Assembly (NCBI GenBank): GCA_046328125.1
Contig: JAXLXF010000013.1
Span: 1 to 64,000 of the forward strand
Source: JADZEM01 sp046328125
GTDB taxonomy: Bacteria > Chloroflexota > UBA6077 > JACCZL01
Length of the DNA stretch: 64,000 bases
Direction: 5' to 3'
Part shown: one piece after another, positions 7,209 to 14,699 of the stretch
How positions within the stretch are numbered: position 1 is the stretch's first letter
Layout of the letters: every line of letters starts with the position of its first letter
Made by a program: the position numbers and the translations under genes
Notes under the pieces: generated by a model
Database searches by the model: none
Told to the model about the DNA's origin: nothing
The model's input: the letters and a program-made list of their open reading frames with translations, nothing else

Positions 7209-9467
7209 ATGCAGGCGCCGCGCGTCGCGTTCTCGATTCCGGGCTTCGGGTGGCTGCGTGCTGCCCGCCGGCCAGCCTCTAGCGACCCTGCATCCGCCGG
7301 CGGGGCAGCGGGGCGGCGCGGCCGGTGGCGGGGCGGTCGTGGCCGGTTCGCGGGGCGGCGCTGGTGGCCGGCGCTCGGGGCGCGCGCCCTGGCCGGGCTG
7401 GTCGCCTGTCTGCTGGTGCTGGCGCCCGGCATCATCGCGGCCGAGCTGCTGGTCTGGGGGTATGAGGCCCGCCTGACCGAGGATGCCCACGTCCGTGCGC
7501 TGGCCGGGCTGGACGCCGTGGCCGGCCTGGTGGACGCCGAGCGCACGCGCGCGCTCAACAACGCCGATGTTGCTGGCAGCCGCGTCGGATTGGCAGCCTC
7601 GCAGGGGGCGTCGTCTGACGAGCTGGTGAAGCGGAGCGGCGATCTCCGGACGGGGTTGCGGACCTCGCTAGTAGCCGTGCTGGACGGGAGTGGTCGGGCG
7701 CTGGCGAGCGATCCGGCCAGCAACCTGCCGTTCGGCGCGACGTACGAGGCGAAGCAAGCATTCCAGGGGAAGCCGGCGGTGGTGATCCAGGAGCGGACGC
7801 CGGGCTTCGCGGTCCAGGCCGCCGCGCCGCTCCGCGTGAACGGCGAGATCGCGCCGGGCGCGGCCATCGTCGCCCAGAACCTGGACGATCCGTTTCTGAA
7901 CGCGGCGTCCAGGATGAACGGACTGGAGGTGGCGCTGATCCAGAACGGCCGGCTGGTGGCGGCCTCACGAGGGATTCGCCGCTCGTTCGCGTTCGCCACG
8001 GATCAGACGCTGGACGCCGACCTGATCGCTTCGGGACCGGATCGGTTCAAGCGGGTCCGGCTCGGGAGTGAGGCGTTCTTCCTGGCCGGGCGGGTGCTGA
8101 CCAACGGGCCGCGAGAGATCGGGACGGTGCTGGTGGGGCCGTCCGCGGATCAGGCGGCGGAGGCGGTCCGCTGGGCGCGGACGCTGGCGTACGGGGCGGT
8201 GCTGGTCGGGGCGCTGCTGGCGGCGCTGCTCGGCGCACGAGCGGGCGGCTGGCACGAGCGGCGGATTCGGCGACTGGCGGCACAGGTCCGGGCGATCTCG
8301 CCGCTCACGACCGCCGCGTCCGCTGCTGAGTCAACCCGCCTCTGGGCGCCTCTCGACGCGGCGATAGCTGACGCGACGTCCGCCGTTCGCCGGGGCGGCG
8401 CCGAGCAGCAGCTTCGCGCGGCTCGCCTCGAGGCGGTGCTCGGGAGCCTGGCCGAGGGCATCATCGTGGCGGACGAGCAGCGCCACGTCATCTTCACCAA
8501 TCGGGTCGCGCGCCAACTGCTGCAACTGCCGGCCGGCGGCTCGGACCGGACGGGCGGCGGCCTGGAGCGTGCTGGCGTCGATGCGAGTACGGGGGCTGGT
8601 GAGAGAGCCGAGGACGGCGCGTCGCGCACGCGCGATGGCGGCCAGCGGGTGATCCGCAGCTACTCGGCGGCGGTGCAGGGCGAGGGCGGACAGGCGCTCG
8701 GGTTCGTGACGGTCCTGCGCGACGCGACGCAGGAGCAGGAGGTGGAGCGGGCGCGCTCGGAGCTGCTGGGGGTGGTCTCCCACGAGCTCCAGACGCCGCT
8801 GACGGCGATCAAGGGCGCGTTGGAGCTGGTACAGGAGGAGGACGAGGGGCGGCTGAGCCGGGTCCAGCGGCGCTTCCTGGACACCATCGACCGTAACTGC
8901 GCGCGGATGATCGGGCTGGTGGGCGACCTGCTCGACTTGAGCCGGCTGGACGCCGGCCGGCTGGAGCTGGACTCGCGGCCCCTGGACACCCCGAGCGTGG
9001 TGGCTGGCAGCGTCGCGGCGCTGGCGAACCTGTTCGAGCGGCGACGCCAGAGCGTCCACCTGGACGTGCCGCCGCCGACGCCGCCGATCCTGGGAGACCG
9101 CCGCCGGGTGGAGCAGATCCTGACGAACCTGCTCTCGAACGCGGCGAAGTACACGCCGGAGGGCGGGCGGATCGAGGTGAGCGCCCGGGCCGAGAACGGG
9201 CACGTCGAAATCGTGGTGGCGGACAGCGGCCCGGGCATCCCGGAGTCCGAGCGAGAGCTGGTGTTCGGGCGGTTCTACCGTGGCACGGACGCCAGCCGGC
9301 GGGGCGAGGCCGGCAGCGGCCTGGGGCTGGCGATCGTCCGGTCGCTGACGGAGCTGCACGGGGGGCGGGTACGGGTGGCCGACCCGGTTGTCTCGTCATC
9401 GGGCTCGGCGGTGCGTGGGGCGCGGTTCGTGGTGGAGCTGCCGGCAGCGCCAGAAGACGCCGAGTAG
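7209..9467 (+). CDS. Sensor histidine kinase with extracellular sensing domain and PAS domain
   Basis: 752 residues. A transmembrane helix at about 60-80 (GLVACLLVLAPGIIAAELLV) leads into an extracytoplasmic Cache-like domain, then a second helix near 320-340, a PAS-type segment (LEAVLGSLAEGIIVADEQRH), a HisKA box with the phospho-acceptor in LGVVSHELQTPLTAIKG, and a HATPase with N box (LTNLLSNAAKYTPEGG), G1 (DSGPGIPESE) and G2 (GSGLGLAIV). All kinase boxes look intact. No response regulator is encoded nearby, so it is an orphan kinase here. The ATG at 7209 gives an Arg/Gly-rich cytoplasmic tail of about 55 residues; a later start is possible. Confidence 0.88.
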   Translation: MQAPRVAFSIPGFGWLRAARRPASSDPASAGGAAGRRGRWRGGRGRFAGRRWWPALGARALAGLVACLLVLAPGIIAAELLVWGYEARLTEDAHVRALAGLDAVAGLVDAERTRALNNADVAGSRVGLAASQGASSDELVKRSGDLRTGLRTSLVAVLDGSGRALASDPASNLPFGATYEAKQAFQGKPAVVIQERTPGFAVQAAAPLRVNGEIAPGAAIVAQNLDDPFLNAASRMNGLEVALIQNGRLVAASRGIRRSFAFATDQTLDADLIASGPDRFKRVRLGSEAFFLAGRVLTNGPREIGTVLVGPSADQAAEAVRWARTLAYGAVLVGALLAALLGARAGGWHERRIRRLAAQVRAISPLTTAASAAESTRLWAPLDAAIADATSAVRRGGAEQQLRAARLEAVLGSLAEGIIVADEQRHVIFTNRVARQLLQLPAGGSDRTGGGLERAGVDASTGAGERAEDGASRTRDGGQRVIRSYSAAVQGEGGQALGFVTVLRDATQEQEVERARSELLGVVSHELQTPLTAIKGALELVQEEDEGRLSRVQRRFLDTIDRNCARMIGLVGDLLDLSRLDAGRLELDSRPLDTPSVVAGSVAALANLFERRRQSVHLDVPPPTPPILGDRRRVEQILTNLLSNAAKYTPEGGRIEVSARAENGHVEIVVADSGPGIPESERELVFGRFYRGTDASRRGEAGSGLGLAIVRSLTELHGGRVRVADPVVSSSGSAVRGARFVVELPAAPEDAE

Positions 9468-9593
9468 GCAGTCGGCGGGAGATCGTCGCAAGAATACGGG
9501 CGTCACTACGGGTTTCTCCGCATCCTCGTGACACTCCCCGCGCCGTACGGTGGACAGAGCCTGTCTGTCCGAGGCACTGGGGAGGGGATGACG

Positions 9594-12107
9594 ATGTTGA
9601 CGACCGAGAGCACCACGTTTACTCGCGATGTCATCGGACGGTACGTCTGCAACACCTTTAGCGAGGCCGAGGACAGCGCAAACAGTGCCATCCGAGCCGA
9701 TGCCCGCCCGTTCGACGTCGTCATCATCGGCGGCGGTAGCTTTGGCTCGGTCATCGCCCAGCACATCTTCTTCGCCGACAAGACGCACAGCCATCGGATT
9801 CTCGTGCTCGAAGCCGGGTCATTTCTCCTGACCGAGCATGTTCAGAATCTGCCGATGATCGGGCTCAGCGTGCCCGGCCCCACCACGGTCGATCCCGGCA
9901 AGGAGCGCGCCGAGGTGTGGGGGCTGCCCTGGCGGTCGGACGACCCCTTCGGCTTTCCCGGCCTCGCCTACTGCATCGGCGGCCGCTCCCTCTACTTTGG
10001 TGGATGGTCGCCTCAGCTCCTGGACACGCCGACCGACACAGAGATGCCGACGAGCGCGTGGCCAGCAGGCGTGGTCGGCGACCTCAACACGCGGTATTTC
10101 GGGGAGGCGGCGCGGCAGATCGGCACCGACACCGTCAACGACTTCATCGACGGGCCGATGCACCGCGCCCTGCGGAAGCAGCTGTTCGACGGGATCACCG
10201 CCAACAAGGTGACGGACGCGATCCCCCTGGCCGAGCTCCCACTCCACCTCAACGTCCCGCCCGGGACTCCCCCCGCGACGCTGCCCCAGCTCAAGCTGGA
10301 GGCCCCGCTGGCCGTTCAGAGCCGCACCGAGCCGGGTCTCTTCCCGATCAACAAGTTCAGCTCGGTGCCGTTGCTCATCCAGGCTACGCGGACGGCGTCG
10401 AACGACTCGACCGCCGGTGTCGGCTTTCCTGACGACGTCAAGAAGCGGCTGATGGTCGTGCCGCGGTTCCACGTCAGCCGCCTCACGACCGTCGTGACCG
10501 GCGGCATGGGCCACGTCACCGAGGTGCAGGGGCTGGTCTACACGGGCTTCGGCACGCCGGGCGGCGTGCATCCCGTGCCGAAGACGTACGCCCTGGCCAA
10601 TGACGCAAATGTGATCGTCGCGCTGGGGACCATCGAGAGCGCCCGGCTGGCACTGCTCTCGTTCGAGGGGATCACCAACTACGACCAGATCGGCAAAGGT
10701 CTGCGAGGCCACCTCCGCTCGAACCTGACGATCCGAGTGCCGCGCACCGCCATCACCGCGCTCAGCCCGACCGTCAAGGCGTTGCAGGCATCGGCCCTCT
10801 TCGTCAAGGGGAGGCACACCACGGCCAGCGGGACGGGGCACTTCCATCTCCAGATCACGGCCGCCGGCCTCGACCGCCCAGGCGGGGACTCAGAAGCGGA
10901 GCTGTTCAAGAAGATCCCGGACCTCGATCACCTGGACGCGATGCTGCGGGCGACCGACAACACCATCGTGATCACCATTCGAGCGATTGGCGAGATGCGC
11001 AATCCGGCGAACCACGTCGCCCTCGCGTTCGACAAGCCGGTCGACGAGGCATCGGTCCACCGCGCCCAGGTGACGCTCGAAGCGAACGCCGAGGACAACC
11101 TGCTCTGGGGCGCCATGGACCAGGCGTCCGATCAGGTCGCGAAGGTCTTCGCCGGCACCTCAAACTTCGAGGTGCTCACGGCCACCGGCTTTGTCGCCGC
11201 CACGCCAGCCACCGATCTCGCGGCCGTCATGCCGTACACGTACATGGCCAACGGCGGTCGGCGCGATGGCCTCGGCACGACGCATCACGAGGCGGGGTCA
11301 CTCAGGATGGGGACCTCCCCCGCCAGCTCGGTGACCGATGCCAACGGTCGCTTCCACTTCGTGAACAACGCGTACGTCGCCGGCCCGGCCCTCTTCCCGA
11401 CCGTCGGCTCGCCCAATCCGATGCTGACCGGTGTGGCCCTCGCTCGGCGTCTGGCCGACCGGCTGGCGGCCACTCCACCTGTCACAGCCGATCCCGGATT
11501 CACCCTGCTCTTCGACGGCAGCAACACCGACAAGTGGCGGATGTCGACGATCAAGAATCAGCCGGGCCATGACAATCCCGGCACCTTCATCGTGGCGGGG
11601 GCGGCGCTGGAGTCGATCCCCGGCAACGACCTCGGCCTCTACTGGCACACCGACCCGACGCCTGCCGACTTCATCCTGAAGCTCGAATGGCTGCGCTGGC
11701 GTGAGGACGACAACTCGGGCGTCTTCATCCGGTTCCCGAACCCGAACAGCAAGGGCTACAACAACACGGCCTACGTGGCGATCGACTTCGGCTTCGAGGT
11801 CCAGATCGACCAGCTGGCCAGGGACGACGGCGCCCCAGTCCACAAGACGGGTGCGATCTACGGGTTTCAGGGTCCACAGAACCCTGACAGCCTGCCAGTC
11901 AACGCCCCCGGACAGTGGAACGAGTTTGAGATCCAGGCCCAGGGCCAGACCTACACCGTCTTCCTCAACGGGACACAGATCACCCAGTACGTGAATCCCG
12001 ACGCCGGCCGTGGCCTGCCGAGCGCGGGCGGCGCCCCGAGCTTCATCGGATTGCAGACGCACACGGGGCGCGTCGCCTTCCGCAAGATCCAGATCAAGGC
12101 CATCTGA
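9594..12107 (+). CDS. Fusion of GMC-type oxidoreductase and 3-keto-glycoside hydrolase (DUF1080) domain
   Basis: 837 residues. Residues about 38-625 are a GMC flavoprotein: FAD-binding FDVVIIGGGSFGSVIAQHIF near 40, and a C-terminal catalytic region with His in THHEAGSLRMG (about 563) and Asn in VGSPNPMLTG (about 606), the His/Asn pair of pyranose-oxidase-like members. Residues about 630-837 are a DUF1080 (3-keto-disaccharide hydrolase) domain with FTLLFDGSNTDKW, EDDNSGVFIRFP, HKTGAIYGFQG, QWNEFEIQAQG and SFIGLQTHTG. In known systems one protein oxidises the sugar C3 hydroxyl and a DUF1080 protein then breaks the glycosidic bond, so one polypeptide may do both steps. No signal peptide is seen. 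The ATG at 9594 has GGGAGGGG six bases upstream. Confidence 0.85.
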   Translation: MLTTESTTFTRDVIGRYVCNTFSEAEDSANSAIRADARPFDVVIIGGGSFGSVIAQHIFFADKTHSHRILVLEAGSFLLTEHVQNLPMIGLSVPGPTTVDPGKERAEVWGLPWRSDDPFGFPGLAYCIGGRSLYFGGWSPQLLDTPTDTEMPTSAWPAGVVGDLNTRYFGEAARQIGTDTVNDFIDGPMHRALRKQLFDGITANKVTDAIPLAELPLHLNVPPGTPPATLPQLKLEAPLAVQSRTEPGLFPINKFSSVPLLIQATRTASNDSTAGVGFPDDVKKRLMVVPRFHVSRLTTVVTGGMGHVTEVQGLVYTGFGTPGGVHPVPKTYALANDANVIVALGTIESARLALLSFEGITNYDQIGKGLRGHLRSNLTIRVPRTAITALSPTVKALQASALFVKGRHTTASGTGHFHLQITAAGLDRPGGDSEAELFKKIPDLDHLDAMLRATDNTIVITIRAIGEMRNPANHVALAFDKPVDEASVHRAQVTLEANAEDNLLWGAMDQASDQVAKVFAGTSNFEVLTATGFVAATPATDLAAVMPYTYMANGGRRDGLGTTHHEAGSLRMGTSPASSVTDANGRFHFVNNAYVAGPALFPTVGSPNPMLTGVALARRLADRLAATPPVTADPGFTLLFDGSNTDKWRMSTIKNQPGHDNPGTFIVAGAALESIPGNDLGLYWHTDPTPADFILKLEWLRWREDDNSGVFIRFPNPNSKGYNNTAYVAIDFGFEVQIDQLARDDGAPVHKTGAIYGFQGPQNPDSLPVNAPGQWNEFEIQAQGQTYTVFLNGTQITQYVNPDAGRGLPSAGGAPSFIGLQTHTGRVAFRKIQIKAI

Positions 12108-12116
12108 CCTCAGGAT

Positions 12117-12149
12117 GCCGGGGGCCGCCGCCAGAGTGGGGCGGCCCCG
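12117..12149 (+). terminator. G+C-rich hairpin after the GMC-DUF1080 gene
   Basis: CCGGGGGCCGCC (12117-12128) pairs with GGCGGCCCCGG (12139-12149) with one bulged G, starting ten bases after the stop codon. No T-tract. Likely terminator separating it from the glycosyltransferase at 12265. Confidence 0.5.
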
Positions 12150-12264
12150 GACATGGAACCGGGCCGAGCGGTCGGTGGCCCGGCCACCTGACGAGCCGTC
12201 GCCGGCGGGGCGCCGCCTGCGCAAGACCATCGTGCCCGTCTGCTGGGCTGGTGTGAGGCATCCC

Positions 12265-13509
12265 ATGCGGGTTCTGCACGTCACCCCTGAATTCCCACCC
12301 GTCATCTGGGGAGGGCTCGGCACGGCGGTCGGCGGGCTGGTAACCGCTTCGGCACACGCCCGGATGACCGTCGGGGTCTTGCTGGTCGGCGGCGTCCTGA
12401 GCACGGGCCAGGGCTACGGCGGCTGGCAGCCGGTCACGTTGGAGCACGTCACGAGCGAGCGGCTGCGAGCCATCGCCGACCCGAACGGCATCGACTTCTT
12501 CCAGGTCTCACCCGACGACGCCGCCGAAGAGGCGATCCGCCTCGTCAAAGAGTGGCGGCCGGACGTGGTGCACCTGCACACGGCCTGGCTGTGGCACGTC
12601 GCGCGGGCGATACAAGGGCTGGGAATCCCGCTCGTGTTCACGGTCCACTCGCTCGACCGTGCCGAGTACGAGATCGGGCATCTCCCGACCGGCTGGGAGG
12701 ATCAGGAAGCGGTCATCGGGAGGGCGGATCGGGTCATCGCGCTCTCCGGCAGCGAACGGGAGCTCGTCCTTCGGTACTGCCCGGCGGTGGGGGATCGGCT
12801 GAGGATCGTCGGGAATGGCATCGACGACCCGGAGGATGCCCACGTAACGGCAAGGGAGCATTGTCGGGATGGCTCACCGCTCGTGCTCTACACCGGACGC
12901 TTCGTCGATCGGAAAGGTGTCCGCGAGCTGCTGATGGCGATCCCTCGCGTGTTGGAGCGGGTGCCCGGGACGCGCTTCGCCTTCGTCGGCGGCTACGGCA
13001 GCGGAGCCGAGATCGAGCGCGAGTGGCTCCCATGCGAGCTGTGGCCCTATCGAGAGCAGATCCACTTCACCGGCTGGCTCGCGCCCAGGGAGACTGCTGC
13101 CTGGTATCGCGCCGCCGACATCCTGGTCGTCCCAAGCTGGTACGAGCCGTTTGGCATGGTGATCCTGGAAGGGATGCTCTACGGCTTGCCGATCGCGGCT
13201 ACCGCCGTCGGCGGGCCGGCCGAGATCCTGGAGGACGGTCGCACGGGCATCCTGTTCCCGCCGAAGGACCCCGAGGCGCTCGGCGAGGCTGTCCTCCGCC
13301 TCGTGGAGCATCCTGACCTGCGCCGCCAACTGGGCGCCGCGGCGGCCGCCGAGGTGCGACTCCACTGGTTGTGGCCGCGAATCGTCGGCAAGATGCGGCG
13401 CGTCTACCAGGAGATCGTGCGGGAGCCGGTCCAGACCGCGTCTCGCCGCGATACGCACGAGCTGCCCGTCGCCCCACACCCGGGCGACCTGGCGACGGCA
13501 AGTCGGTGA
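12265..13509 (+). CDS. GT4 family glycosyltransferase
   Basis: 414 residues, GT-B fold. The N-terminus has the glycine-rich acceptor loop (RVLHVTPEFPPVIWGGLGTA, as in glycogen/starch synthase-type GT4 enzymes) and DVVHLHTAWLWHVA. The donor half has LYTGRFVDRKGVRELL, FVGGYGSG and the sugar-nucleotide E(x7)E segment PSWYEPFGMVILEGMLYG. It transfers a sugar from a nucleotide donor in the cytosol; acceptor unknown. The start was chosen at MRVLHV; a GTG four codons upstream is possible and the ribosome site is weak. Its neighbour is the GMC-DUF1080 sugar-modifying enzyme, but a hairpin separates them. Confidence 0.88.
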   Translation: MRVLHVTPEFPPVIWGGLGTAVGGLVTASAHARMTVGVLLVGGVLSTGQGYGGWQPVTLEHVTSERLRAIADPNGIDFFQVSPDDAAEEAIRLVKEWRPDVVHLHTAWLWHVARAIQGLGIPLVFTVHSLDRAEYEIGHLPTGWEDQEAVIGRADRVIALSGSERELVLRYCPAVGDRLRIVGNGIDDPEDAHVTAREHCRDGSPLVLYTGRFVDRKGVRELLMAIPRVLERVPGTRFAFVGGYGSGAEIEREWLPCELWPYREQIHFTGWLAPRETAAWYRAADILVVPSWYEPFGMVILEGMLYGLPIAATAVGGPAEILEDGRTGILFPPKDPEALGEAVLRLVEHPDLRRQLGAAAAAEVRLHWLWPRIVGKMRRVYQEIVREPVQTASRRDTHELPVAPHPGDLATASR

Positions 13510-13566
13510 GCATCACGAGCGCACCGGCTGACGCTGGGGCGGCCGGTTTGCCGGCGCTGCTCCCGC

Positions 13567-14055
13567 TTACTGCCCGCCGTCTATCGCGTCGAGGATCGCC
13601 TGGCGGCGGGGCACTTTGCCTTCGGTGCGGTAGACCTGCGCACCGTCGCGGCCCAGCACGATGATGGCCGGGACCTTGGCCGTGCCGAAACGTCGCTGCG
13701 CCTCGGCGCCGACTGGCTCGGCAACGTTCAGCCGCACCACGCGCGCGCGGCCTTCGAGGTCCCGTTCGAGCCCATCGACCATGGGCTGCGCCGTCAGCGA
13801 GGCGCCTCACGTGTCCGAGTAGATGAACAGGAGCAGCGGCTGGCTGCGAACCGCTCCCGGCTCGATCTCTGCCAGCGTGGCGACGTCGCTCCCGCCTCGG
13901 CGGAGCTTGCGCTGGACGAGCGCGAGGCTCAGACCGGTCCCGAGCACCGCCACGGACGGCCACACGCCGCCGAACCGCCCGCCGACCACCCAGGCTACCC
14001 CCATGGCGAGGGCCGTGGTCAGGAGATAGGAGTAGCGGTTGAGCCAGGGAATCAT
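13567..14055 (-). CDS. Membrane-anchored thioredoxin-like protein with in-frame TGA at the catalytic Cys position (possible selenoprotein)
   Basis: Read through one TGA (13807-13809) this is 162 residues in a single frame. Two N-terminal transmembrane segments (about 8-25 and 30-47) precede a thioredoxin fold: QPLLLFIYSDT-[TGA]-GASLTAQPMVDGLER, then VVRLNV and cis-Pro loop KVPAIIVLGRDG. In relatives the codon after YSDT is the nucleophilic Cys of CxxC; here TGA is followed by Gly-Ala-Ser. A stem GCCCAT/ATGGGC with loop GGTCG (13770-13786) lies 26 nt after the TGA, within the distance range of bacterial SECIS elements. Alternatives are a nonsense mutation or sequencing error. It follows the gene at 14072 by 16 nt, so is probably co-transcribed. 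Confidence 0.65.
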
Positions 14056-14071
14056 GTCGTGCGTCCGATCG

Positions 14072-14398
14072 TCAACGGGCAGGGGGACGGCGGTCCCACT
14101 CGTCGGTCCGGTGGTCCCACGCCTCGGGATGCTGGGCGTTCTGCATCAGCAGCCAGGGCGACAGGCGGAGACGGATGAAGTCCCGCCAGCTGAGGGCGCG
14201 CTCGAAGGCTGGGCGCCGCGCCGACCGCTCCTGAGCGGCCGTGGGCCAGGCCGGCCAGACCACGACCGCCGCGCCCAGCAGTGAGGCGACGGCGAAGCGG
14301 CGCAGGCGCGCACGGAGCCCGCTGCCCTCTGACAGACCCGAGGGCGCAGCAGTACTCGAAGGCGACGTCGTGCGCGGCGCGGCAGTCGGCGAGATCAT
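14072..14398 (-). CDS. Small membrane-associated protein, unknown function
   Basis: 108 residues. The first 35 residues are Ser/Thr/Pro/Ala-rich, then a basic stretch (LRARLRRFAVASLLGAAVVV) begins a single hydrophobic segment, followed by a soluble tail with aromatic residues (ERALSWRDFIRLRLSPWLLM, then NAQHPEAW). No family recognised. The ATG at 14398 has GGAG at good spacing and an A+T-richer stretch upstream. It is the first gene of a probable two-gene operon with the thioredoxin-like protein, suggesting a role in the same envelope redox process (inference). Divergent from the large exported protein. Confidence 0.5.
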   Translation of the reverse strand: MISPTAAPRTTSPSSTAAPSGLSEGSGLRARLRRFAVASLLGAAVVVWPAWPTAAQERSARRPAFERALSWRDFIRLRLSPWLLMQNAQHPEAWDHRTDEWDRRPPAR

Positions 14399-14699
14399 CG
14401 TGCTCCGCGAAAATCGTACACCGTCCGTGCGCCTTTCCGCATCGCGCACGGTCGTGTCGGAGCCGCGCCGAGCCGCTTGGGGCGCCGCGCGATCCGGTCG
14501 TTCTGCGCTGCGCCCGCCAGGCCCTGAATGTTTTGTCACGCCGCCGATACGGGGTGATCTCGATCCCGTAGCGGAGGTGACGGCAGCATCGCTCCCGCGC
14601 GAATACGTCGATATGATCGGCGCCGTGAACCGACAACTACGGCACCGCAGGGCGCCTAGCGCCGTCCCCCATAGATCGACTTCGCTCGGACACCTGCAC

